This document shows, piece after piece, positions 45,501 to 57,500 of a stretch of DNA of 64,000 bases. Numbering within the stretch: the stretch's first letter is position 1; each line of letters starts with the position of its first letter. The position numbers and the translations under genes were made by a program. Source of the stretch: Anas platyrhynchos (lineage: Eukaryota > Chordata > Aves > Anseriformes > Anatidae); NCBI RefSeq assembly GCF_047663525.1, contig NC_092613.1, forward strand, positions 5,047,501-5,111,500, in the 5' to 3' direction. The notes beneath the pieces were generated by a model that had not been told where the DNA came from, did no database searches, and was given only the letters and a program-made list of their open reading frames with translations.

Positions 45501-48500
45501 GGGGTGCTGAGCCGCTCTGCCACCATCTGCGCCGTCACAGCCCGGGACGCGAGGGTTGGGGAGAACCCGGCTGAGACGCACACAAAGCCAAATTCCAGGG
45601 GGGAAAAAATACAACATAGAAAGCAGGGAGCAGCCGCCGGCCGCATCCTGCAGCCCAGCACCGGCTCCGATCGAGGCCAAGCTCGTTGGATCCTCACCTC
45701 TCCGGGGTGAGCCCCGCTGCGGGGGGGTCTCCAAGGGGGAACGGGGGCAGCGAAAGCTCCGCGCTCTCTGCCTGCGTGTTTAACGCCCACGGCTGCCTGC
45801 GAGTGCAGGGCTTGCTCTCCGCTCCCTCCCTGCTCTCCCTGGGGGCTCCGTCCCCAGCTGAGCGTGGGCACCCACCGCGCTCGGGGCTGGCTCTGCGTGG
45901 TAATGCAGGCTCGGGGCTGGGGGCTTCCGCTGGGAAATATTTTGGAACGAAATCCACCACGTTCGGGAATCGCTCTCAGCTTCCAGAGCCCCAGTTTTAG
46001 CACGGCAGGAAAAAACACCAGGACCTCACCACCTGCCCCCGGAGTCACTTCAGGGCTGTGGTGCTGGGGACCCTGGTGCTGGAACCCCCTTTTTGGAGGT
46101 TTTTGCAGGAGCAAAGCAATTTTTGCACAGTGCCTGTGCAAACAGGCGCCGTGCAGACACGGCACAACCACAGCCCCCGGTGCAATGCCACCTTGCGCTG
46201 TGCCAAAAGCCATACAGCAGCCTGGGAGGGTTCCCGTAGCCCAAACCAAAAAAAAAACCACGGCCACCAAATGGGTTTGGGAGACAGAAAGCCAGGAACC
46301 AGCCAGCTCGGAGTGACGGGAAAGCTTGCACCGACTGTGGGAGCCGCTGCCACGGGAGGAGGCAACGCCGAGCGCAGCCATTCCGCCCACTCGCCAGCTC
46401 CAGGTACTTGATACTCGGCTTTCTCTCGGCCGTGATTCCCCCACGTGCAATTAAAGCGGTATTAAATGGCACAGCTGAGAGGCCGGCAGGGCTGTGGCAG
46501 GCTCGGGTACCGCAGCAGCTGCTGGCAGCCTGCAGTCCCCGTCAGCCACCGCTTTATGCCAGGGCCGGCGCAGCTTGTGCTGGCCAAAGCCAAAGTCCCG
46601 GGCGAGGAAGGAGACCTGGAGCCTGTTCCCAGCTCCCAGGACCGAATACGAGCGGTTGAGGGAAGCAGAATTCGAGCCCAGAGCCTTATCCTGTGCCAGC
46701 CCAAAGCCCCGAGAGCACCGTGATGATGCTGGGCTTGTCTGCGACCTCCAACCACCTGCAGCCACAACCCGAGCACCTGCACGGCTGCAGCGCCAAGCGC
46801 CAAGGATTCAGCTGCGGTTCTCCGGTCAGGCTCTTTTTCCAAAAAAAAAAAAGGCATAAAGACAACAAGAGCTCGGGAAGGATTTCGAGCCACGCATTTA
46901 ATTGTACGGGCCAGGGCGATGAGCTGATCGTGACCCAGATCCATGTTTAATGGGGATGGTCGTTCTGTTCCCACAGCCGAGGCGAGCAGACAGCCCGCAG
47001 CACGGCTCAGCCTCGCCTCCCGTCATCTCTCGGGCTGTCCCTGCGTCTGTCCCTGCCCTGGAAGCTCATGGTGCCACCTCCGAGGTGCTCTGGGTGCAGA
47101 CGTGGGCTCTGGCAGGCTAGAGAGGAGGGTGGCTGCGGGCTGCCGGTGCTCCCGGGCTGCAGGACCGCGTGTGGCTGCAGATAAGGGAGCAGCACGACAG
47201 GAGGAAACGGGCACAGGGGCAGGGACGCGTTTCCCGGAGCCACCCTCAGCACATCCTCCTGCACCAGCACCGTGCCCACAGCCCTCCGTGCTGCGAGGCT
47301 GCCAAAGCACAATTCAGCACCCCGCTAAATCCCTTGTTCCCTCCGAGGGACCCGCTGCGACACCGGCACGGTGCATGGCACCCCGGGGACAGCCCCAGCA
47401 GGGCTGGCAGGCGTTTTGGGGAGCCGGTGCTCGAGGGTGAGGAACAGACGGGCTGAATCCAGCCCCCAGCAGCACCGCTCGCCCGTTCTGCCTGCCTGAA
47501 CAGCTCGGGGCTCCTACCCCGAGGTTGGGAAGTGGCCCTGGAGGGGACCGCTCGGTCCCCACGCCCCAGCCCCAGGACGCGCAGCCCCACACCAGCTGAG
47601 TGCCTGGGGACACAAGGGGGGGACCCTGCAGGCCACAAAACCCCTACGGGTGCTTCCTACACCCTGCACCGTCAGCAGCCCCCGTATTTCTCAGGTCTGT
47701 CCCCATGGATTTTGTAGGAAAAACTTCCTCCCTGCATCTTGCTGCGTCGGCACGAGCAAGCTGCGTGCGTGCCAGCACCGTGCCCGAGGGGCAGCAGGTT
47801 CCACGGATCCCTGAGAAGCGCCGATTCCCCCCCTAAATTGAACCCCCCAGGAGCAGAAACCAGCTGTGCCTACCATAGGGGGCCGAGCCCTTCTTCTGAG
47901 GAAGAATCTGCCCTCCCCAAGGCAGGTCCTGCAGCCGGGCCGAGCCCCAGGCAGCGGATGCCTGGGGACGTGACACATCTCCTATTAGTGGGGCACCGTC
48001 ATCTTCGGCTCCAACACCTCCTAATGCCGCTTCTCGTTTTAGCACAGCAGCCCGAGGTCACTTCCCATTGCTCTTCCGTGGCCTCAGCAGGGCAGGAAAA
48101 ATCCCCGGGTGCACGAGGAACTCTGGAAACCCCCTCGCTGCTCGGTGCCGGACTTCGCCTTTCCCTGGGTTAAAGCACTGTGGTCGGGGAGGAGGGGGCT
48201 CCTCGGGGCTGTGCCCCCCCTGGTTCAGGGGAACCCACCTGCGTGCAGCTCCTCAGCGCACGGGGAAGGCCGGCAAATAATGGAAGCAGTGGGGATGCAG
48301 CCTATAAATGCCCCGCAAAGCCAGCTGAGGCAGGGCTGCAGCACCTCCATCCCCAAGGCACGGCTCCCTCCTGCACGGGTGAGAAGCCCACGGCACCCTC
48401 GAGCCCCGGGACAGCTCGGGCAGCCTGGCTGCCACCCCCGGGGGGCTCGGCACAGCCCCAGCTAGAAGGAAAAGGGGGGAGATGGGCAAGGAAATTACCC

Positions 48501-51500
48501 GAGATGCCGGCGGCGGCGGACTCCCCTTCATCCTTAGCACTGGTTCTGCTGAGGAGGGTTGAGTCGGCTGCTTAGAAAGTGGGAGCTAGGGTTTTTCAGG
48601 CCTGCCTGCAAGCAGCAAATTTAGAAATAAATAAATCCCGGCTCCCGTGCGAAGGAAATCCCTGGATCGCCACAAAATCTCAGCGCGTTTGGTGCCTGCT
48701 GGGGCTGCGTGGTGCAGAACCCAGCCCCGACTGCCTACCGCAGCCCTGCCCGAGCACCTCAACCCACAGACGGGTCACCCAGCACCGACACACGGTGAAT
48801 TTGGGGCTCTGGCTCTGCCTTTCCTGGCTGTGCCTGAGCTTAGCAGAGAAGCGAGGACAAAAGCAGAGAAGCAGCAGCCGAGCTGTGCGGCGGGGTGGCC
48901 GTGCCGGGGCTGGGGAAGCTGCAGGCGGATTCTCGGGAGCTGGGATGCTGCTGGAGCCGAACCCTTCCTCACCCTCGCTTCCCCCGATGTGTTTGGAGTC
49001 CAAAGCAGGAGACCTGCCCCAAAGGGGACCTGAAAGCTTGCGACCGGACCCTAGGAGCCAGCCAGCCCCGCGCACATCCTGACCCAGCACCCAGGCACTG
49101 CCCCGCTCCTCGCCCCCTGCGCACCCCGAGGGCCTCGCCAGCACCCGGAGGCTGGAAGGAGAGCGGGGGGGGGGGTACTTACAAAGACACTCAGCAGGGA
49201 ATTTAAGAGCAATATCCTCTTCCCAGGGCAGGAGTCAGGAGGATGAGGTTCGGGCATGAGGGTGCCCTGCTCGCTTCTGCAAAGGGCTCGCTCTCCCTCT
49301 GCCATGGCTGCGGTTAAGGAGCGGAAAGGGGCAGAGGAAGGCGCGCCGTGCGCTTGCAGAGGAGGCTCCGCGAGGCTGAGAAGCAGCCAAGAACAGGCAG
49401 CGCGGGGCTGGCGAGCGGGGAGGGAGCCCAAAGAGGGGAGAGGCAACGGGCTGGGAGCCGCAGGGGCCGGTCCCAGCGCCGAGCACAAGCGGCACCGCCG
49501 TGCGCTGCCTCGCCACGCTGCCCTTGGCACCCAGGGGACACCAGCTGGGCACAGCGTGGTCACCACGAGGGGCTCCTCTGCTCGGACCACCCCTCACAAC
49601 TAGGGTCCTGGCTGTGCCGGGAGAATTTTGGGGGAAAATTCTGGCTGTTTTACCGGAGGGAAGCACCCCGGGAGCTCTAGGGGTGGTGCTGCCACTTCTC
49701 CGGTTGGGTCCCGCGGTGTGAGAGGTGCCAGCAGCAGCCCCAGCCCGTGCTGCAGCTGGATGTCGGTGCTGCTGGTGGCTGAGCCGGTGCTCGTGCTGCT
49801 GTGGGGGATTTGCAGTGGCTTATATGGGCAGGGTTTGTGGGGGGGTGTAGGGAGAAGGGGACGCAGCAGGGTGAGGAGTCCGGAGGCAGGACCCTGCTCT
49901 GCCCATCCTGACTCAGCCTCCAGGAGCCCAGTTCTGCTCCCGGCCCCACCGCAGCCTCCAGCTGCTGCTTCTGAGAGGCCGTGGGATGGACACAAACCCT
50001 CGCCCACCCCATCCGCCCCATCAGGTCACCCCTCCCCACCCCAGCTGCCTCCCGGGGCAGGCGGCAGCGTGCGTTTGGCATCCCCTGCCTGTCGGCGAGC
50101 AGGAGCCGGGGGTGGGCTGGAAACAACAGCCATATGTCAGAGAAGGCTGAGGAACACGATGTCTTTTGCTAGGGGGTGAATCAGTACGAGAGCCTGATAT
50201 TCTCCTTCTCCTGAATTAATTAAGCAGCAATCCCGGGTGTCTTTGTCTTCCCAGCTATTATCTGCTCTTCCCCAACCGCTCCGCAAAGCGCCAGCCCGAT
50301 GGAGGGAGGCGATGAGCCCCCCCCACTGCCACCACGCAGGGACTGTTGTTCCCCTGTGGCACATGGGGACAGGGACATGGGGGCCAGCACTTGCCCACGT
50401 CCAGCTCCGGGGTCTTGGTTTGCTGAGGAGCTCAGCAGCTCCTCCTGAGAGCCACGGCACTCGTGGGGCCGCACGGAGGCGTCGCCGCTCCTGAAGAGGT
50501 GCAAGGAACTTCACCGTGCGCACGGAAGCGTTGGCCCCGTTCCCAGCTGGGGAAACTGAGGCAGGGAACCAGGAGAAACCCTACCCAAAGCTCCCAGCAG
50601 CATCCCCCTGCCCGAGCCACACCACCCGTGCCATCCCCGTGCACAAAGGATACTCCAGAAGCGCTGTGGAACAAACCCGGCTTCCTAGCAGCAAGCTCCT
50701 GGCACCGCGGCATCTCCTGCTCAGCGCCCCCGAGGCTGGGCTGCGCGGGGTCCCCGCCGTCCCTCCGCCCGTCCCAGTTGTCCCAGTTGTCGACTGAGAC
50801 AAGTTCTGGGTAACCGGAGCCGTGGGAGGCGAGCGAGCCGTCCGTCCCCTCCCCGCCCTGAAACCCAAGGCGCTGGGATGCCAGCGGAGCCCAGCCGGTG
50901 CCAAGCAAAGGGGAGCTGAACTTTGCCTGAGTGCCCCGAGCAGCGGGGCGAAGGCTGCCAGCACCCGGCTGCTGTTCGCCTGCTGGGGCCACCCGGAGCC
51001 CCCCCCAAAATCCCCTCTGTGTCCCCAAGCCAGTGGAACCCCCAGGGTAGGTGCTCAGGGGACGCTGGGGTCTCCAACCGGCCTCACCCTGACACGGCCA
51101 CGCACACGGTGGGCACCTAAAGAGAGCGGGGGGAATCCTGTGCCTCTGAGGACACCGGGGATCGGGCTCCAAGGACCGACCCCCCCACCCCAAAGCAGCC
51201 ACCCCGAGCCTATAAATACGCGAGGCTCCAGCCACGAGCCTGAAGCCGGGACGTGCACAAGGAGCCCCCCGTTGCCCCCCGCTGTGTCCCCGCTGTCCCA
51301 CGGGGGAAGCATCTGCGCCGGGAGGGCTCGGGGGGGTCTGGCAGTGGTGGCAGCTGGTGCTGTCACTTCCCTGGGGACAGTGAGGACGGACGGATGGACA
51401 GATGGACGGACGGACACCCGCGTGCCACCCGTCACCACGCACGCCGCTGCGGTAACGCTGCCCTCTAACGGCACCATCCAGCCCCCAGTTCCCCCCCTTG

Positions 51501-54500
51501 GCCCCCTCCCAGCCCCACTGCCCCTGTGTTTTTTTTGGGGGGCTCACCTGGCCGTGCCCCATCCCGCAGGCCCCGCAGGTTTCCACGCAGCTCCCCGGCA
51601 GCACCATGCCCCCAGCCCCTCCGCGGTTCCCCCCGGGGTGCTCTGACCCCACCAGCACCGGCTCCCGGTGCTGACCCCGCTGCCAGGGGGGGGCTCGGAG
51701 CCCAAGGGGGGGCCCCACAGCCGCTGCTGGCTGGCTCGGTGGCTGGCCCCGGTGGTAATCACCTCCTGTCCGCCTGCCCGGTGCTGGCGGGTCACCAGGA
51801 GGAGATTAGTGAGATAAGGGGGCAGCTCTCCAGCACGCCCCCGTTGCCGCCTGCAGCCTCCCTTTGCCCCACTGCTGCTGCTGCCACCCCCACGTGTGCC
51901 ACCACGGCCGCAAGTCGTCACCTCCTTGCATTAAAAACCCAGCAGCACATCCCAGCTGAGGCACGAGGGTGAACCCCAAAAATGCCTGGGGGAGCAGAGG
52001 AGCTGGAAACCCAGCGGTGCGCCCCGCAGGGCTCCCCCAGGACACCCGAGGGGCTCCGTGGGGAGCAAAATCTGGGCTCAGGGAAGCCTTAGAGGTCAGG
52101 CAGATGGACTAGGTGACATCTGAAGGTCTCTTCTGAGTGAAATGTCCTGTCCCATCCTGTCCTATCCTATCCCAAACCCCTGGGCACGCAGGGCACAGCT
52201 GCAGTTCTCAAAGCAGCCCCAAGCCGCAGAGCCGCGGGTCCCAAGCCGTGTGCCACTGCCCGCAGGAGGCAGGGGACAGCTCTGCCACCTCCCCCTGATC
52301 CCACCCTCACCTCTGCTGCTTTTTGTGCCCAATAGGGACGGTTGGAGGCAGCCACAAGGATGTGCACTGCAGGTGGGGGCAGCCCTGCAAAGCGGAGCCT
52401 TGTCCCCAGCCGTGTCCCCTGCCTGTGGTGCACGGTGACGGTGCCAACCCTTCTCTTGGGGGCCTGAGCACGGCCCCGTGTGGCTCCGGTTACTGTTCGG
52501 GCTGCTGTGCCAGGGCACGGGATGGCTCAGACAGCGTGGGGGCACACGGGACAGCTCTCCAGTTACACCGAGCCCCAGCCAGAACCAGCACCCGGTGCTG
52601 AGCACCCAGACGGTGCCGCGGTCCTGTCCCCGTGCCCCCCCAGGCAAAGCCTTGTCCTTGGCAGCTGCCTCCGGTGGGGAGGACACGGGAGGGGGGCTGG
52701 GAGCTGGTGGGGACCGTGGGGACTCAGTGAGGAACCAGCTCAAAAAGGTGGGGAGAGCAAACCCGGCAGGAGCCTAATGGGAAAAACGAAACGAAAAGGC
52801 GAGAGCTGCTCAAAAACTGAGGCTGAGCAATTCCACGAGGGATTAAGCCAGCGCGCTCGGGCGGTCACGGAAAATTCAGCATGAAGTTTCTGGGGGAAAA
52901 CGGCTTTTCTGCAAGGGCCCTCGCTCCCCTGGGGCTCCGGCTTCCAGTCCGAGGGTGAAATGGGGCCGTGGTGCCCTTGGTGCTGCCACGTCCCCCCTGC
53001 GGGTGTCTGTGGGCACGCAGGGGCTGGTTTGGCCCTTGCAGAGACGAGGGCTTCCTCCCAAGCCCCAGGAAGGTTTTCCTCCTGCCCACAGGGATTGATT
53101 TTCAATAGCGTGCAAGTGCCAAACGCTTTTATCATCCTGCAAGGCTCCTGCGGGCCCCGGGACCTCAGTGGCTGCTGGATTTGTAGCTGAAGGAAGGGGA
53201 AGTATTTTGGCCAAGGCCAGGTGAGGCCGGAGGGCTCGGCACCCTCTCTGGCCACGGTACCCACGGAGGGATGGAGGAGGCAGACGGAGGGGGCAGCGGG
53301 CAGGAGGCCGGCCTTCCTTTGGGCCCTGGAAAAATAATATGGCACGAGAATATCACGTAGCTCTTGTTTCTCTAAATAGCTCTTTTTCCACTGCTCCACA
53401 AAGGCGCCAGCATTGCCTCTCTCCTTACTACTCTTTGTGCCATATGCAGTTAATTATTCATCCCTTTATTGCGCGCTTTGTGCTGCTCCGTGAGCAGTCC
53501 CGGACCCGCTCTGCTCCCCCTCCCCAAGGTTTTGGAGCTGCTCCGGCTCCAAACTTCGTCTGCAACCGCAGGGGGACCAGCAGGACCGGGCTCCTCGCAG
53601 GGCAGAAGCCAGGGGCCATGTGGAAGAAATTTGGGTTTTCTGAACCTGGCCCTGCACTGGCACAGCTTGGAGGAGAGGGAGCGGGGAGGAGTGGGGCTGC
53701 TGGGACACGGGCAGGCGGTCCCGGTCGGTAAATGAGGAGGAGGAGGACCTAAAGAGCTGGTTCCTGTGACATGTCTCCCCTCTGGGGCCAGATTCCCACG
53801 TCCTGGAGGTGCCCCCGGCCCCACGCCACTGTCACAGGGACCGGCGCTGGCACCAGCCGCCAGCGTCAGCTGCAGCCCGAGGCGGCGGAGCAGAAAAAGC
53901 CGAGCGAAAAGAGAAAGAAAAAGGATCTGGTTAGCATCTTTCCATTACCTCACGGGGCAACGGGAGTCTCCGGGTCAGATTGCCCTCTCGGGCACTGAGC
54001 GCCAAGGGGAGAGGAGCAGCCTCGGGGGGCCCTGCTCCTGGGGACCTGACACCCCCTCCGCTAGCGCACCCCAAAGCTCTGCCCAGCCGCCTTCATCCTA
54101 TTACAGAGCTATTCCTGGCCGTGCAAAGCATCTTAGCCGTGTGCTGCCACCTCCCTCCCGCGACCTGCTACCACTGCCCTCCCTCTTTTGGTGCTGCTGA
54201 GCCCCCCAAAACTCAGCCGCTCGCCCAACAACACAGGCAGGGGCTGCCCGAGCCCGCCTGGCCACGTCCCTGCCCCGATCCACAGCTTTGCCAATCCGCT
54301 GCTGGGGCTTGAATCATAAAAAGTGGATGCTGCCAGCTGCTGGGGCTGCAGACGGCTGACACCCGCCAGCTGCAGACACTAAGAAAAGAAGCAGAGAAGG
54401 AGAATCCTTGCAATCCTTTATTTCTGAGTGCTGGGCTAAGGATTTTGTGGCACTGCCAAACCCAGCGCGTTTTGGCAAGGCTGAGCTCCAGCAGGGGACG

Positions 54501-57500
54501 TCATGGGGGCAGCCCACCCCCTGGCAGCAGCCCCCTGCCCTCCCGGCACCGCTGCGGGTGCCGTTCGCCTCCCGCCACCTGTACCTTGTCCTCAGCGCGC
54601 CGTGTGGCTGTGCTAATCTCGGCTGTTTCATAATTAACAGGGCTAAACGCGAGATGGAAACACCAGCCTCCCCGTTAGCTATGCGCAGCGCGGTTTAACA
54701 ATCACAGCGGGGGGAGGGGGGGGGCACCCATTTGCAGCCTCAGCCCGGCACAGAGCGATCCTCTGCTGGGCACCAGCAGCACCACCGGGCAATTTTGTCC
54801 CCAAAGGTCACTTTTCCTTTCATTCTGCCTGCGTCCATCCCTGCCCCTATAAAATAACCGGCTCCGAACGCAGCCTTGCTCATCCCCATCCCTTCTGAGC
54901 CAATAACCAAGGCGGTGTCTTGGCTTTTCCTTGCTCATCTCCATCCCCTCTTGGCGAATAACCAAGCAGGTGGCCCTGCTGTCTCGTCTGCCCAAACTTG
55001 GGTTCGTTCTGGCTGTGGCCTGAGGCTCTCTGGGTGTCCCGCTGTCCTGGTTAACAGCAGGGGCTGGGTGCTGGGACTGCTTCCCAGCACGGATTTCATT
55101 CTCAAAATCCATCCACGGGGCTGAGCACCAGCACCCCGCAGCAGTTTCTGCGCACTGAGCCCTCTCTGGGTTAGCAGCAGATCCAACCCGTGTCTGCCCG
55201 GCAGTAGGGCAGCAGTCACCTCCTGACTCACACCTCAAAGCAACAGCTGAGGGGCTCAGATGGGAAATATTTGTCCACAGCACAGCGAAAAATCAGTGCT
55301 ATCCTGCCACAGCTCTTCCAGGAGACAACCTGAGCGCGTGGAGGAACGGGAGCAGGTTGCAGGTGCCTTCAGTCCCGTGCTAAAGACCTCAGGTGGGATT
55401 CATTACCAGGATCCCACTCTTACCCAGCCTCCTCCATCCCCCAAATCTCGCTCTGGGAGTGGGGGTCAGCACATTCCTGCCTTCCCCAGCCCTGGCAGAG
55501 GCACAGACCCCCGCAGCCTCCACCCCTGGCTCCTCCACAACCCCCGTGCACCCCGAGGGGACGTTTCACCACCCCGTGCCCCCCTCCAGCCCCCCCAGGG
55601 GTAGCAGGTCGCAGCCCTACCTTATCGGCCAGGCTCTCGGTGTCCTCGGTGAGCAGGTAGACGGCCCCGCTCTCGGCCAGGAGGATGGCAGTGTCGGTGG
55701 TGGAGGAGGACCTGGGCCGGCCCTGGTGCTGATGCAGGATGGCGGTGAGGCTGCTGTCCTGGGGGGCTTTTCGGACGAGGTGGGGGCTGCCTTTTTGGGG
55801 CTCGAGCGAGCCGCTTTTGGCCCGCCGGCTGCCGCTGTGCAGGCTGGTGCCGCGCTTGATGGAGGGGCGCGAGCGGATCTGCTGCAGCACCCGGTTGAAG
55901 GCGGTGGGGCGAGCCGGGAGGTCGTGCAAGGAGACGGCGTAGGAGACGCGGTGCATCTCTGGGGAGCGCTCCTTCTCGTCGGGGGACTCGTGGTCCGACA
56001 GCCCGTAGTGCGGCGGCAGCGAGTCCTGCGAGCTCTGGTGCTCCCGCTCGCGCGACCGCCGCCGGCTGTGGAAGAGGTGCTTCAAGCCGTGGCCGAACAT
56101 GGAGCCCTCGGACAGCTGCTGGATTTTCTGCGAGGGGAAGAGAGGAAAATGATGCCCCGATACTGCCCGCGAAGGCTGGCATCGCCTCGCTCCCAGTTTG
56201 ATGGCACAGATGCCCTGGCAAGTGGTAAATGGGCCCCGCCAGGGATGTCCCCGGCACGGCTCTGATGGATGGTGCCGGTGCCAGCACCGTGGGATGGGAT
56301 GCTGAGGGGTTAAAGAGCTGCTGGAGGGTGCTGGGGACCCTCGCACCCAAAAGGAGCCGCCAGGGTACCCGTGGCTGTCGGGTATCAGCGCCCAGCTGGT
56401 GGCACGGAGGGCTGAGGACACGCGAGGTGGCTCGGTGAGGCTCAGGGCTGCGGCTCCAGCAGCATCACCCACACCACGGGAAGGTCTCTGATGGGTGCTG
56501 TCCCTCTGAGATGCCTCGACCTGGGGCAGCAGGGGCACAGCAGCATTTTCTTCAGCAAGAAACCCCCCCGGTCAAGAAACCTCAGAGCCTCGGGCACCAA
56601 CACGCTGCCAAGAGCCAGCTCCTCTCCGAAATGGGATTTTTCCACAGCCCCCCAGCCCAGCACGGACCAGGCTGGCCCCGTGGAACGGTGACACCACAGC
56701 TCCCAGCCAGGGACCAGCAGACAACGTGGCATGAGGCTGCTCTCGGCTCCAAAACAGGGACGGTGCCAAGCGAAGTGCCCGAGCCTTGAGGCCGACAATC
56801 CTGACCCTGCTGCGGTCCGGGGACATTTCAGCCCTGATTCAGTGCGGCTGGGACCTCTCCCTGGGGACGCTGGTTCCTGGAATCGCGGTGCCGTCATTTA
56901 CTCGTGCCTGAGAACCAGCTTGCAGCAGGCTCCGAGCTGGGAGCCAGGAACAGCCCCAGCAGATTTGGCCAAATCCTGCTTTCTCGAGGAGGGGACAGGT
57001 CTGGGACAGGCTCCGGGAACTGCGGATGCCCACGGGACTTCGCGTCTGTACGGCAGGGACCCCACACCCTAACACCCCAGGCATGAAAACCCCGATGTCC
57101 CAGCCCATCAGGGCCTAACTGGCATCACAGCCACAACGTGCCCAAGGAATTGGGGTGCCACAGGCAGCACGGAGCCCCCACGGTGCTAAAGGCTGCAGGG
57201 CAAACCCTTAATCCCGCTGTTCCCCACCCGTAATGAACACCCCGATCCTTGCGGCTGTCCCCCAGAAGTAGAGGCTAAATCGGCAGTGCCGGCTTGCTGC
57301 TACTCGGGGAAATTGTGATTTAAATTTTCTGCTATTTATAGAGTCTCTATGGAAACAGAGGCAGCGTTTAGGTAGGTAATAACGCCAAACCCCCGGATTC
57401 CCAACACCGAAGCTACGGCGTGGCCCCGGGCGTGCTGTTAGCCCCTGGGGAGGTGCAGGGGGGAAGCAAGGACCCCTGCCCTGCCCTGCCTCGGGGAAAA

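Larger units (their letters stand above)
41437..55620 (-). other. TMCC2: TMCC2 intron 2 (14.2 kb)
   Basis: The largest intron of the window separates the TMCC2-specific N-terminal exons from the core exons shared by the TMCC family. It contains three phase-compatible candidate alternative first exons (48-50 kb and 45 kb), several A/T-richer conserved-looking patches (42160-42310, 50150-50290, 53325-53475, 54610-54700), a CR1 tail and small repeats. Long GC-rich frames of 330 and 428 codons on the minus strand are not convincing genes. Confidence 0.8.

Noticed and set aside
50432-51718. 428-codon minus-strand frame inside TMCC2 intron 2, and a 330-codon one at 45458-46450
   Set aside because: Same strand as TMCC2, but composition-driven with no domain. 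Neither joins in a way that suggests a TMCC2 exon.
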